DNA of 41,032 nucleotides from Deltaproteobacteria bacterium Ga0077550 (GCA_001464385.1 LNFB01000284.1:1-41032); one strand, 5' to 3'. Numbered from the stretch's first letter, positions 8,327 to 23,143 are shown. Translations and numbers: made by a program. The notes: generated from the letters alone by a model not told the origin.

Positions 8327-8433
8327 GGCGTTGGAGCATGCAAACAGCAAGGTTGGTGCCAACGGCAGGCGCGGCGCGGGGCGTCACGCCGCACCTGATC
8401 CCGCACGGGCTTTGAGCGCGCGGCCCGTTTTGG

Positions 8434-8439
8434 TAACGT
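8434..8439 (+). promoter_or_regulatory. Extended -10-like element TGG-TAACGT
   Basis: TAACGT preceded by TGG and ending 9 bases before the ATG at 8449. A weak TTGAGC lies 16 bases upstream at 8412-8417. It matches the recurring start-proximal element. Confidence 0.45.
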
Positions 8440-8448
8440 CCCCCCGCC

Positions 8449-9180
8449 ATGCCCGTGTCCAGCCCGGTGTCTCCGCGCCTGCGTTCCCTCCCTGCTCGCG
8501 GCCTCGTCTCCCGGGGCCTCGTCTGCGCCGTCTTGCTGGCCTCGGCCGCGAGCTGCAAGAAGACGGGCCGCGACCAGTCGGACGCCGCCGCGTGGATCGA
8601 CAACCCCACCGCGGGCAAGAAGGACGGCAGCGTCATCACGATCCCGACGCTGGGCGTCAAGTTCGAGATCCCCGACACCCTGTACGTGTTCAAGTCGTGC
8701 GGCGAGGCCTCGCACACCCCCGAGGGTGATCACGGCTGGATCCCGGTGGTGACCTGCCGCTCGACCAGCGGCGACGCCTTCGGCGGCGGCGGCGACGAGG
8801 ACGGCGGCGACGAGTTCGCCGACGACGACGCCGAGGAGGCCACCGGTGTCGAGGAGATCGCGGTCACCTTCTATGTCACCCGCAAGACCCGCCCGCTCGA
8901 CGAGCGCGCCGTGTCCTGGTTCGAGAACCAGTTCAAGCAGGCCGGCATGGGCGTGGACGAGATCACCTATCAGCACGAGTTCCAGAAGAAGTCCGGCATC
9001 TACGCCAAGCTCCACGTCCTCGACGGTGACGGCGGCGCCCCGCAGCGCGAGATCGTCCAGTTCATGTTCCCGCGCCAGGACGTCGTCTTCATCGCGCGGA
9101 TGGAGTACCCATTCGGCGAGAAGCGCAGCGTCGATCAGGACTGGAAGTACATCCTGTGGAACTTCGAGTTCCTCCAGTAG
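8449..9180 (+). CDS. Predicted lipoprotein with an acidic low-complexity segment
   Basis: A 243-residue protein of unknown function. The N-terminus has an Arg-rich region, a hydrophobic core (GLVCAVLLASAAS) and a Cys at residue 36 that fits a lipobox. A beta-rich segment follows (VITIPTLGVKFEIPDTLYVF). An acidic, Gly-rich linker lies at about residues 105-130 (FGGGGDEDGGDEFADDDAEE), then a second alpha/beta domain (residues 135-243, including AVTFYVTRKTRPLDERAVSW). It stops 51 bases before the histidine kinase, which may be on the same transcript, although a hairpin lies between them. A sensory or envelope-stress role for the pair would be inference only. Confidence 0.72.
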   Translation: MPVSSPVSPRLRSLPARGLVSRGLVCAVLLASAASCKKTGRDQSDAAAWIDNPTAGKKDGSVITIPTLGVKFEIPDTLYVFKSCGEASHTPEGDHGWIPVVTCRSTSGDAFGGGGDEDGGDEFADDDAEEATGVEEIAVTFYVTRKTRPLDERAVSWFENQFKQAGMGVDEITYQHEFQKKSGIYAKLHVLDGDGGAPQREIVQFMFPRQDVVFIARMEYPFGEKRSVDQDWKYILWNFEFLQ

Positions 9181-9188
9181 CGTGAGAC

Positions 9189-9203
9189 CGGCCCATCGGG
9201 CCG
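9189..9203 (+). terminator. Small perfect hairpin between the lipoprotein and histidine kinase genes
   Basis: CGGCCC-ATC-GGGCCG forms a six-pair GC stem with a three-base loop, 9 bases after the lipoprotein stop. There is no T-run, so it may be an attenuator, a processing site or chance in GC-rich DNA. Confidence 0.25.
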
Positions 9204-9231
9204 ACGCCGGCGCGAGGGCCCCGGATCATCC

Positions 9232-10684
9232 ATGCGCATCGCGCTGAAGATCACGCTCGCGCTGACCCTGTGGACGATCGGCGTCCTCATGGTCATGTCC
9301 GAGCGCGAGCTCGACAACGAGTTCGAGATCATCGACGGCGATCTCACCGAGACGCTCGTCCTCATGGGGCGCGCCCTGCAGCCGCTCGTCGAGGATGCGT
9401 GGTCGCGCGGCGGCGACGCCCAGGTCACGGCCATCCTCGAGGCCGCGTACGCCCGCGAGCAGACGGTGAAGCTGCGCTGGCTCGATCCGGCGCGGATCGA
9501 CGCGGGGCTCGAGCAGGCCGCGCTGACGGCCGCGGCGCAGGCGTGCTCCGCGAACGAGCGCGAGGAGGTCCTGCGCTGGCCCGTCGACGCGGAGCCCGTC
9601 GCGATCTACGCCTACCTGCCGGTCACCACGTCGAACGCCCGTCGGTCCGTCCTCGAGCTGCGCCGCTCGCTCGCGGTCCGTGACGAGCTACGCGCCCGCA
9701 GCCGCCGCCAGCTGTCGCTCACGATCCTCGTCATCGGCACCTGCGCGGCCGGCATGGCGATCGGCATCGGCTGGCTGCTCGTCGGCCAGCGCGTCGGCCG
9801 ACTCATCGCGCTGGCGCGGCAGGTCGGCCGCGGCGAGACCACGAAGGCCGTGGCCGCGACCGGACACGACGAGCTGACCGAGCTGACCTCCGCGCTCAAC
9901 GACATGGCCGCCGATCTCGAGGACACCCGCGCGCGCGGATCTCGAGCGGCCGCCGAGCGCGAGCGCCTGACCCACGAGCTGCGCCACGCCGATCGCCTCG
10001 CGACGATCGGCGCGCTGATGGCCCGCCTCGCCCACGAGATCGGCACGCCGCTCAACGTCATCGCCGCGCGGACCAAGCTCATCGCGCGCGAACAGGTCAA
10101 CGGCGCCGCGATCGTCGAGAACGCCCGCATCGCCGCCGAGCAGACCGATCGCATCACCGCCGTGGTCCGCAGCTTCCTCGACTTCGCCCGCGGCTCCCGC
10201 GAGGCCAACCGTCGGTTCTCCGCCGACGCGATGGTCGAGCACGTCCTCGGCCTGCTCGACAGCTTCGCCCGCGAGCGACGGATCGAGCTGGTCGTCGGGA
10301 CACGCGCCGAGGGCCAGTGGGTGCGCGGCAACCTGCTGCTGCTGCAGCAGGCGATCACCAACCTCGTCATCAACGCGCTCGACGTCGCGCCGCCGGACAC
10401 GCGGGTCACCGTGGACCTCACCATGGCCGAGCGCACGCCGCCCGACGGTCGCGGGCGCGGGCCAGGCCCCTACGTGTGCGTCACCGTGGCCGACCGAGGC
10501 CCCGGCATCGACCCCGCGGCGCTGCCCCACCTCTTCGAGGCGTTCTTCACGACCAAGCCCCGCGGCGCCGGCACCGGCCTCGGCCTGTCGATCGCCGCCG
10601 GCATCGTCCACGAGCACGAGGGTTGGATCGACGTGCTGCCCGACGACGGCGGCGGCACCCGGTTCGTGATATGTCTGCCCGTCG

Positions 10685-10698
<14 letters not shown>
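9232..10698 (+). CDS. Membrane sensor histidine kinase (HAMP-HisKA-HATPase)
   Basis: A 488-residue sensor. Membrane helices are at about residues 3-22 and 160-184, bounding an extracytoplasmic domain of about 135 residues without a recognisable fold. HAMP follows (about 185-235). The H-box RLAHEIGTPLNVI has the phospho-acceptor His268. The ATPase domain has an N-box (LQQAITNLVINALDVAP), G1 DRGPGIDP, F-box FFTTKP and G2 GTGLGLS at 448-454. The PLNVI form and single-domain layout fit NtrB/ZraS/AtoS-type kinases that act on NtrC-family regulators. The stop overlaps the regulator gene by 14 bases, so the two are a cognate pair. The stimulus is unknown; adjacency to sulP-dabA-dabB suggests inorganic-carbon limitation, which is inference. 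Confidence 0.92.
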
Positions 10699-12124
<1,426 letters not shown>

Positions 12125-12213
12125 CACACGGGAGTCGAAGCGATACGGGCCGGGTCGGCCCATTCGCCGCGTCGAGCCCGGTTTTGTGGCGTCGGATCAA
12201 CCGCATGCGCGCC

Positions 12214-12227
12214 GGCCTGCCGCTTGC
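12214..12227 (+). promoter_or_regulatory. Candidate sigma-54 (-24/-12) promoter for sulP-dabA-dabB
   Basis: GG at 12214-12215 and GC at 12226-12227 are exactly ten bases apart, with CTTGCT fitting the -12 element well and a weaker -24 block (CCGGCCT). Transcription would begin near 12240, after an alternative ATG at 12205 and before the chosen ATG at 12277. Its place just after the gene for a GAFTGA-type activator supports it; chance GG-N10-GC is common in such GC-rich DNA. Confidence 0.4.
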
Positions 12228-12276
12228 TAAGGCCAGGCGATGTCCACCGGCCCTGCCGCGTGGTCCGAGTCCTCGC

Positions 12277-13889
12277 ATGGCATCCCCGACCCCTCGCTCC
12301 ACCGGCGGCTCCAACGGTCCTTTCTGCGGCTACAACCTGCGCGCGGACGTCACGTCGGGGTTCCTCGTGTTCCTCATCGCGCTGCCGCTGTCCCTCGGCA
12401 TCGCGATGGCGAGCGGGTTCCCGCCGATCGCGGGCCTCTTCACCGCGATGGTCGGCGGCCTCGTCACGAGCTTCCTCGGCAGCGCGCGACTGACGATCAA
12501 AGGCCCGGCCGCGGGGCTCATCGTGATCGTCATCGGCGCGGTGACCGAGCTCGGCGCGGGCGACGTCGAGGCCGGCTACCAACGCGCCCTCGCCGTCGGC
12601 GTCATGGCCGGGGTGATCCAGATCGGCCTGGCGGTCGCCCGACTCGGCTTCATCGGCGCCATCATGCCGCCGGCCGTCGTCCACGGCATGCTCGCCGCGA
12701 TCGGCGTCATCATCATCTCGAAGCAGTCGCACACCGTGATGGGCGTGACGCCGGAGTCGAGGGCCCCGCTCGAGCTGTTGGCCGAGATCCCCCAGAGCAT
12801 CGGGCGCCTCGACCCCGAGGTCCTGCTCATCGGCGGCCTCGCGCTCGTCGTCCTGTTCGGCCTGCCGAAGCTCCCGTACAAGGCGCTGAAGCGCGTGCCA
12901 GCGCCGCTCATCGTCATGATGCTCGCGATCCCGCTGGCGATGCTGTTCGAGTTCGAGACCCCGCACGACTACGAGTGGTTCGGGAGCATCCACCACGTCG
13001 ACGCGCGCCTGCTGGTGCGGCTCCCGGCGAGCCTGATCTCGGCGGTGACGTTCCCGGACTTCTCGCAGATCGCCACCGCGGCGTCGATCAAGTACGTCGT
13101 GCTGTTCACCCTGGTCGGCAGCATCGAGTCGCTGCTCAGCGCGAGCGCGGTCGATGCGCTCGACCCGGCCAAGCGCGCCTCGAACATGGATCGCGACCTG
13201 CTCGCGACGGGCGTCGGCAACACGATCGCCTCGGTGATCGGCGGGCTCCCGATGATCTCCGAGATCGTCCGCAGCAAGGCGAACATCGACAACGGCGCGA
13301 CGAGCCCCTTCGCCAACTTCTTCCACGGGCTGTTCCTGCTCGCGTTCGTCGTGCTGCTCCCGGGCGTCCTCCAGCAGATCCCGCTCGCCGCGCTCGCGGC
13401 GATGCTGGTGTTCACGGGGACCCGGCTGGCGTCGCCCGCCGAGTTCGGACACGCGTGGCACGTGGGTCGCGAACAACTCCTGGTCTTCGTGGCCACGATG
13501 GTGATCACCCTCGCCGACGATCTGCTGGTCGGGGTGTTCTCCGGGCTCGCGCTCATGCTCGTGGTCGACCTCGTCCGCGGCGCCTCGGTGGGCTCGCTGT
13601 TCCGCTCCCGGATCGCGTACCGCCGCGACGGCGCGGTCGTGACGCTGGCGGTCAGTGGAGCGGCCGTGTTCACCAACCTCCGCGGCCTCATCTCCGCCTT
13701 GTCGCGCCTCGAGCCCGACGTCGAGCGCGTCGTCGTCGACTTCTCGGGCTGCAGCGTCGTCGACCACACCACCCAGAACCGACTGCACCTCATCGCCGAC
13801 GAGTGGGAGCGACGTACACTCGAGCTCCGCGGACTCGACGCTCACACGTGCGCGTCGACGCATCCCCATTGTGCGAAGTGGAAGAAGGC

Positions 13890-13893
<4 letters not shown>
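12277..13893 (+). CDS. SulP-family anion (probable bicarbonate) transporter with STAS-like tail
   Basis: A 538-residue SulP transporter. The conserved first helix region (ADVTSGFLVFLIALPLSLGI) is at about residue 20, followed by many hydrophobic helices, SulP-type stretches such as SARLTIKGPAAGL, and GNTIASVIGGLPMISEIVRS in the core. The C-terminal domain is STAS-like (VERVVVDFSGCSVVDHTTQN) and ends in a His/Cys/Lys-rich tail (THPHCAKWKKA). SulP proteins move sulfate, bicarbonate or other anions. The GTGA overlap with dabA (13890-13893) argues for inorganic carbon here. I chose ATG 12277; ATG 12205 would add 24 residues but precedes the expected transcription start. Substrate and ion coupling are inferred, not read. 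Confidence 0.88.
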
Positions 13894-16947
<3,054 letters not shown>

Positions 16948-16958
<11 letters not shown>

Positions 16959-19900
16959 ATTCATGCGCGCGGTGGTCCTCGCGATCCCGCTGCTGCCGCT
17001 GGCGCTGGCCATCTGGTTCGGCCTCTCGCTCGCCGTCGGCATCCGCCTGCGCGAGCGGACCATCGCCGTCGCGTCGATCTCGATCTCGGTGATCTGCGCG
17101 GTCGCGGCGCTGTCCGCCCTCGTCGTCGTGATCGGCGACCCCGCGCCGCAGCGCCTCATGCTCGCGCGGTGGCTGTTCGTCCCCGGCCACGAGATCGACG
17201 TCGCGTTCTGGATCGATCCGCTGTCGGCGATCATGATGGCGATGACCACGGTGCTGTCGTTCGTGGTCTCGTGGTTCTCGGTGGCGTACCTCCACCGCGA
17301 TCCGGGGTTCCAGCGCTACTTCATGCTCAGCAACCTGTTCATCACCGGCATGCTCGTGCTGGTCATGGGCGACGGCTTCACGCTGCTGTTCCTCGGCTGG
17401 GAGTGGGTCGGGCTGTGCTCGGCGCTCCTCATCGGGTTCTTCCACGAGCGCGCCGCCCCGGTCCGCGCCGGCGCCCGGGCGTTCTTCACCAACCGCCTGG
17501 GCGACTTCGGCCTGCTCACCGCGGCGATGTTCGCGACCCACGAGTTCGGCGGCGACACCTGGGGCCCGATGCTGGACCAGGCCGGCGGCCTCGACCCTGG
17601 CATGGCCACGGTGATGGGCCTCGCGCTATGGCTCGCCGCCATGAGCAAGTCGGCGCAGCTGCCGTTCTCGAGCTGGATGGCCCACGCCGTCGAGGGCCCC
17701 ACCACCTCGACGGGGTTGTTCTACGGCGCAGTGATGGCCCACGCCGGCGTCTACCTGATGCTGCGCGCCAGCCCGATCGTCGCGCAGTCGGACGTGACCA
17801 TGCTCGCGATGGTGCTCGTCGGCGGCGCGACCCTCGTGTACGCCACCGCGGTCGGTGCCGCTCAGCCCGACGCCAAGAGCTCGATCATCTACGCGACCAT
17901 CGCCCAGCTCGGCGGCATGTTCGCGGCCTGCGGCGCCGGGGCGTGGAACGTCGTCGTCGTCTTGATGGTGCTGCACGCGGGCCTGCGCGCGGTGCAGTTC
18001 CTGTTCGCGCCGTCGATCATCGTCCGCACGCGCGCCGCCCAGCACCGCAGCGCCGCCAACGACGACGGCGTGCGGCGGGGCCGCGCCCTGCACACTGGCC
18101 TCATCGGCGCCGCCCTCGTCGTCGCCGCGTGGAGCCTGCTCGGGCTGTCGGACCTCGCGTGGTGGTACGGACCGCTGGGCACCCAGGGTCCCCTCGGTGG
18201 CATCCGCGACGTGTGGCTCGCGGCCGCCGCGGTCGCGTCGGTGGTGATGATCGCGTGGGTGGGGTTCCGTCGACCCGAGAGCCGCAACCCCTTCGGCCTC
18301 GCCGCGCGCCTGCGCGAGCGCGCCCTGCATCGCTTCGACCTCGACGCCTGGCAGGTGAAGCTGGCGGTGACACCCCTGCTCCGGCTCGGCGCGATCCTCA
18401 AGCGCTTCGACGATCGCTTCCGCGACCGTACCCGCGCCTTCGTCCTCGCCGGCCTCGTGGTCGCCGGCCTGGTCGCGCTCGAGTCGTTCGGCGCCGAGCT
18501 GACCGTCGCGCGCCGCTTCACCGTGACCGACAGCTCCGACGGCGCGGCGTTCCCGTGGCTGTCGGCGCTGTGGATCGTCCCCGCGATCACGGCGTTCGTG
18601 GTGTACCGCATCGAGGACGGGACCTGGGCCCGCATCTTCGCCCGCGGCGGCGCGGCGACCACCCTCGCCCTCGCGATCGCGGTCGTCCGTCGCTTCGACA
18701 GCGACGTGCCGGGGATGCAGTTCGTCGAGCGCCTCGGCACCGAGTTCCTCGGCATCGGCTATCACCTCGGCGTCGACGGGATCAGCGTCGTGCTCGTGTT
18801 CCTGCAGGCCGCGGTCGTGACGCTCCTGCTCGTCGCCGTCGGCCCGCGGACGCGACGCGAAGGCCTGGTCACCGTCCTGGTGCTGCACGCCCTCGGCATG
18901 CTCGCGGTCGTCAGCGTCAACCTCTTCGTGATGGCCCTGCTCTCGCTGGTGGCGATCGTGCCCGGGGCGCTGCTGCTGCAATATGCCGGCCCGCCCGGCT
19001 CGCCGCGCGTCGAGACGGTGACCTACGTCCGACCGATGCTGGTCTCGGGGATGCTCGTGCTCGCGGTGGTCCTCGCGCTCGGCACCGCCGGTCCGGAGAT
19101 CACCTTCGACTTCGAGGTCATCGCGGCCCAAGGCGTGCCGGGCCACCTCGAGACGCTGCTGTTCGTGCCGATCCTGCTGGCGATCGCGATGCGACTGCCG
19201 CTGGTGCCGTTCCACGGGTGGATGGTCCACCTGCTCGAGGACTCGCCCGCGCTCGCGTCGATCCCCCTGACGCTGGTGCCGTTCGGGCAGTACCTGTTCC
19301 TGCGCATCGGCGTCGAGTTGCTCGGCGACGCCTTCGGCCAGCACACCATCCTCCTGTCGACCTTCGCCGTCGCCAGCATGTTCTACTGCGTGTTCGTCGG
19401 GTTCGCGCAGGGCAGCCTGCGCTCGTCGCTCGCGTACTTCCAGCTCGCGATCGCCGGCGGCATGCTGGTCGGGATCGCGTCGGTCGATCCGATGGGCCCG
19501 ACCGCCGGCCTGCTCAACGCGTGCAGCCTCTCGATCGCCGGCACCGGCCTGCTGCTGGTGGCCGACATGATCCACTCGCGGGTCGGCAGCACCGACTTCG
19601 CGGCGCTCGGCGGCATCGTCCGCACCGCGCCCGTGCTGTCGGGGCTCCTGTTGGTGATCGCCCTGGCGTACGCCGGCTTCCCCGGGACGCTGGGTTTCGT
19701 CGCCGAGCACCTCTCGGGCCACGGCGCCTTCGATGCCCACCCGGCGATCGCGATGGCGATGCTCGGCGCGGTGAACCTCGCCTCGGCGCTGCTGTGGTGG
19801 AGCTTCACCCGCGCGTGCCTCGGGCCGTGGAAGACCCCGCACCTCGCGGGTTTCCCGGAGCTCCTCGGGCGCGAGCGGGCGGTGCTCGCCGCGATCGCGG

Positions 19901-19980
19901 CGATCGTCCTCGTCTCGGGCTGGTGGCTCGAGCCGTGGGTGGCGATGATCCAGCCCACGGTCGCGGCCCACATGCCCTGA
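16948..19980 (+). CDS. dabB: DabB-type membrane protein, NuoL-like/NuoM-like fusion
   Basis: A 1010-residue polytopic protein, about twice the usual DabB length. Residues 1-300 match the NuoL/MrpA antiporter family: FLGWEWVGLCSALLIGFF (Glu152), NRLGDFGLL, KSAQLPFSSWMAHAVEGPT (Lys234) and ATIAQLGGMF. A stretch near 445-490 (HRFDLDAWQVKLAVTPLLRL) resembles the NuoL C-terminal end. Residues about 590-1000 look like NuoM: YHLGVDGISVVLVFLQ, MRLPLVPFHGWM, APVLSGLLLVIALAYAGFPG and TLGFVAEHL. In the second module the usual TM7 Lys is Arg749 and I cannot find the TM5 Glu. DabB is thought to supply ion-gradient energy to DabA. It overlaps dabA by 11 bases. The fusion reading is by eye. Confidence 0.85.
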
Positions 19981-20016
19981 TGCGCGCGGGCGAGGACTCG
20001 GCGCCGGCCCTGCTGC

Positions 20017-20022
20017 TACCGT
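20017..20022 (+). promoter_or_regulatory. Extended -10-like element TGC-TACCGT
   Basis: TACCGT preceded by TGC and ending 7 bases before the GTG at 20030. It suggests the cysteine desulfurase-like gene is transcribed separately from dabB with almost no leader. Confidence 0.45.
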
Positions 20023-20029
20023 CCGCCGG

Positions 20030-21157
20030 GTGACGACCGAGCCCGTCTACCTCGATCACAACGCGACGACGCCCGTCCACCCCGAGGTCCGCGACGCGAT
20101 GCTCCCGTGGCTCGGGGCCGAGTGGGGCAACCCGTCGTCGAGCCACACCTTCGGACGTCGCGCTGCGACGGCGCTGGCCCACGCCCGCGCCGCGGTGGCG
20201 CAGCTCGTCGGCGCCGAGCCCGACGCGGTCGTGTTCACCAGCGGCGGCACCGAGGCCGACAACCTCGCGCTCCTCGGCACCCGACTCGCGCACCCACGCG
20301 TGGTGATCTCCGCGGTCGAGCACCCCGCGGTCGAAGCCGCCGTCCGTCACCGCGGCGGCGTCGAGCTCGGTGTGCTCGCGGTCGACGGGCAGGGTCGCGT
20401 CGATCTCGAGCGCGCCGCGGACGTATTGGCGGCGCCGGTCGGCCTGCTCTCGGTGATGCTCGCGCAGAACGAGACCGGCGTGGTCCAGCCGGTCGCCCAG
20501 CTCGCGGGGTTGGCCCGCCACGCGAGCCCCGAGGTGCTCGTGCACTGCGACGCCGCCCAGGCCGTCGGCAAGATCGACGTCGACGTCGCCGCGCTCGGCG
20601 TCGACCTGCTCACGATCGTCGGCCACAAGTTCTGCGCACCGGCGGGGATCGGCGCGCTCGTCGTGCGACGCGGCGTACCGCTGCACGCGACCACCTTCGG
20701 CGGCGGCCAGGAGCGCGGCCTGCGATCGGGCACCGAGCCCGTCGCGCTCGCGGTCGCCCTCGGGGCCGCGTGTTCGCTCGCGATCCGCACCGGCGCGGCC
20801 GAGCGCGCCCGCCAGATCGCGCTGCGCGAGGAGCTGTGGGCGCGGCTGCACGCCGGGATCCCCGGAATCGTCCGCAGCGGCGCCGGCGTGGCGACGCTGC
20901 CCAACACGCTGCACGTGCGAATCCCCGGCGCGGCCGGCTCGGCCGTGCTCGCGGCCGCCCCGGACGTCGCGGCATCGACCGGCTCGGCCTGCCACGCCGA
21001 CGACCACGCCGCGTCGGGGGTGCTCGGTGCGATGGGCGTCCCTGCGTCCGAGGCCGCCGGTGCGCTGCGCCTGTCGCTGGGTCGGATGACGACGCACGCC
21101 GACGTCGAGCGGGCGGCGAACGCCCTGGTGACCGCCGCAGCCGCGTTGCGCGGCTGA
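20030..21157 (+). CDS. NifS/IscS-like cysteine desulfurase (class V aminotransferase)
   Basis: A 375-residue PLP enzyme. The start YLDHNATTPVHPEV is typical of the NifS/IscS family. Visible sites: FTSGGTEADNLAL, His98 (EHPAV), the PLP-contact segment HCDAAQAVGK, Lys200 for the Schiff base (IVGHKFCAPAGIGAL), GGGQERGLRSGTEP, and the catalytic Cys321 in STGSACHA. It should take sulfur from cysteine as an enzyme persulfide for Fe-S clusters or thiolation. The loop after Cys321 (HADDHAAS) differs from the common TSASLEPS, and the protein is slightly shorter than IscS. No iscU or scaffold gene is adjacent, so the acceptor is unknown. GTG 20030 directly follows a TGC-TACCGT element. I left the symbol empty because nifS, iscS and csd cannot be told apart here. 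Confidence 0.88.
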   Translation: MTTEPVYLDHNATTPVHPEVRDAMLPWLGAEWGNPSSSHTFGRRAATALAHARAAVAQLVGAEPDAVVFTSGGTEADNLALLGTRLAHPRVVISAVEHPAVEAAVRHRGGVELGVLAVDGQGRVDLERAADVLAAPVGLLSVMLAQNETGVVQPVAQLAGLARHASPEVLVHCDAAQAVGKIDVDVAALGVDLLTIVGHKFCAPAGIGALVVRRGVPLHATTFGGGQERGLRSGTEPVALAVALGAACSLAIRTGAAERARQIALREELWARLHAGIPGIVRSGAGVATLPNTLHVRIPGAAGSAVLAAAPDVAASTGSACHADDHAASGVLGAMGVPASEAAGALRLSLGRMTTHADVERAANALVTAAAALRG

Positions 21158-21228
21158 ACGCCGATCACGAGGGCGGGCTGTGGCACGATCCTGCCGCGCC
21201 CCTTGGCCGCGCACGCGCCCACGCCGCG

Positions 21229-23115
21229 ATGTCCGAGACGACCGTCACCATCGAGCGCGAATACCCGGCACCGGCCGCGCTGGTCTGGGCGTTGCTCGGC
21301 GACACGGGCCGCTTCGATCGCGCGATGGGCCTCGGCTTGCCCGCGTATCGCTGGGAGCTCGTCGATGGCCGGCGCGAGCACATCGGCCGCGCGCTGCAGA
21401 ACGGCCTCAAGGTCGAGTGGATCGAGCCGCCCTACGAGTGGATCGAGGGCCGCATGCTCCACGGCACGCGGCGGTTCATCAAGGGCCCGCTCGGATCGGG
21501 CGGCGTGCACATCGACGTCGAGCCGACGCCGAACGGATCGCGCGCGCGCGCGCGACTGTGGGGGGACGCGCCGCACTGGTACATGACGTTGATCCAGCCG
21601 CTGGTCGTGGCGCAGCTGCGCAAGCGGGCCTCCGCCTACCTCGACGCGATCGGCGAGATCCTCCGCGGCGCGGCCACACCGGTCGACGACGGCGCGCCCG
21701 CCGTGGTCCAGGCCAGTGCGCTCCTCGGCGGTCCGACCTCGGCGATGACCAGCGGCAGCACGACGCCGATCGATCGCGCCGAGTACCAGCGCCGCGCCGA
21801 GCGCCTGCGCGCGACGGTGAGCGGCCCGTCGATCGATCGCGTCATCTCCTGGGTCGGCGAGCGCCCCGACGAGGACGTCGCACAGATGCAGCCCTTCGCC
21901 CTCGCCCGCACGTGGGGCCTACCGCGGCGCGAGGTGCTGCGCGCCTTCCTCCACGCCACGCGGGCCGGCCTCGTCGATCTCGACTGGCAGGTGAACTGCC
22001 CGGTCTGCCGGGTCGCCGCCGCGGTCGCGAACACGCTCGAGGGCGTCACCCGCCAGGTCCACTGCGAGGCGTGCAACATCGCCTACGACGTGGACTTCGG
22101 GCGGAGCGTCGAGGCGGTGTTCCGCTGCCACTCCGCCGTGCGGGCCGTGACCCCCGCGGTGTTCTGCGCGGCGAGCCCGACCCTGCGCCCGCACGTCGTC
22201 GCGCAGCTCGGCGTCGAGGCCCGGGGCCGACGCGAGCAATCGGTGCCGCTGCGCAACGGCGGGCTCTTGGTCCGAACGCTCGGGCCGCAGCGCCCCGCCG
22301 AGCGCACCGACGAGGACGTTCCCGCCGAGCTGCACGTGCGGATCGCCGCCGAGGGGATCACGCTCGAGGCTCGCGGGCAGTCGGTCGACGGCACGACCGC
22401 GATCGTCCTCGAGTCCGAGCTCGACGCGCCGTGCACCGTGGTCATCGAGCGCGGCACCTGGTCCAGCGACGCGGTGCTCGGCGCCGCGGTGGCGTCGCTG
22501 CCGGAATTCATGGAGCTGTTCGCGACCGAGGCCCCGGCGGCGGGCCTCGAGCTCACCGTCGGCCGACTCGCGCTGCTGTTCAGCGATCTCACCGGATCGA
22601 CCGCGCTGTACGAGCGCGTCGGCGATGCGCGGGCCTTCGCGATCGTGCAGGAGCACTTCCGTTCGATGGAGGCGATCGTCGCGGCGCACGACGGCGCGGT
22701 CGTGAAGACGATGGGCGACGCGGTGATGGCCTCGTTCTCGCGGACCGATCACGCCGTCGCCGCCGCGATCGCGATGGCCGCTGCAGCGCGGCGCGATCAC
22801 GGCGAACTCGGCATCGGCGTGAAGCTCGGGATCCACGAGGGCCCGTGCCTCGCCGTGCGCGCCAACGATCGCCTCGACTTCTTCGGCACCACGGTGAACG
22901 TCGCGGCGCGACTGCAGGCCCAGGCGCGCGCCTCCGAGTTGGTGATGACGGCCGAGGTCGCCGCGCCGCTGGGCGCCGTGCTCGAGCGCGCGAGCACCCG
23001 ACGCTTCCGCGCCGCGCTGAAGGGCATCGCCGCCGAGCAGGACCTCGTGGGGATCGATCTCACGGTCGATCCCGGTGTGTCCCCAATCGAGCGTGCGGAC
23101 GGGAGCGGGGCCTGA
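21229..23115 (+). CDS. Multidomain class III nucleotide cyclase with SRPBCC and zinc-ribbon domains
   Basis: A 628-residue soluble fusion. Residues 1-145 resemble an SRPBCC/polyketide-cyclase-type ligand pocket (TVTIEREYPAPAALVWALLG). A middle region (about 180-430) resembles the DUF5939 segment found with such cyclases and holds a zinc ribbon, Cys257-Cys260 and Cys279-Cys282. The C-terminal class III cyclase domain (about 445-620) keeps both metal Asp residues (Asp453 in FSDLTGSTALYERVG; Asp497 in KTMGDAVMASF), the base-selecting Lys493, and Asn557/Arg561 (TVNVAARL), so it is predicted active and probably an adenylate cyclase. The SRPBCC domain suggests control by a hydrophobic ligand, which is inference. 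ATG 21229 starts right at the SRPBCC domain. It is followed by a small gene at 23144. Confidence 0.88.
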   Translation: MSETTVTIEREYPAPAALVWALLGDTGRFDRAMGLGLPAYRWELVDGRREHIGRALQNGLKVEWIEPPYEWIEGRMLHGTRRFIKGPLGSGGVHIDVEPTPNGSRARARLWGDAPHWYMTLIQPLVVAQLRKRASAYLDAIGEILRGAATPVDDGAPAVVQASALLGGPTSAMTSGSTTPIDRAEYQRRAERLRATVSGPSIDRVISWVGERPDEDVAQMQPFALARTWGLPRREVLRAFLHATRAGLVDLDWQVNCPVCRVAAAVANTLEGVTRQVHCEACNIAYDVDFGRSVEAVFRCHSAVRAVTPAVFCAASPTLRPHVVAQLGVEARGRREQSVPLRNGGLLVRTLGPQRPAERTDEDVPAELHVRIAAEGITLEARGQSVDGTTAIVLESELDAPCTVVIERGTWSSDAVLGAAVASLPEFMELFATEAPAAGLELTVGRLALLFSDLTGSTALYERVGDARAFAIVQEHFRSMEAIVAAHDGAVVKTMGDAVMASFSRTDHAVAAAIAMAAAARRDHGELGIGVKLGIHEGPCLAVRANDRLDFFGTTVNVAARLQAQARASELVMTAEVAAPLGAVLERASTRRFRAALKGIAAEQDLVGIDLTVDPGVSPIERADGSGA

Positions 23116-23121
23116 TAGCAT
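23116..23121 (+). promoter_or_regulatory. -10-like element TGA-TAGCAT
   Basis: TAGCAT preceded by the TGA that is the stop codon of the cyclase gene. It ends 22 bases before ATG 23144, a longer gap than at the other sites. Confidence 0.3.
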
Positions 23122-23143
23122 CCGTCAGCCCGTTCGGCCCGCG

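Noticed and set aside
12205..12276. ATG at 12205 as the sulP start
   Set aside because: It lies before the expected start of transcription from the sigma-54 candidate, and its extra residues are Arg-rich and unlike SulP N-termini.
17626..19971. A 781-codon minus-strand frame across dabB
   Set aside because: It is antisense to recognisable membrane helices and NuoL/NuoM motifs and has a charged, His/Asp/Arg-rich composition typical of shadow frames. The same applies to minus-strand frames at 12037-13869 and 5665-7845.
21181..21194. TGGCACG followed by CTGCC, a possible sigma-54 promoter before the cyclase gene
   Set aside because: The -24 block is perfect but the GG-to-GC spacing is nine, not ten, and the -12 block is poor. 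No GAFTGA activator is adjacent.
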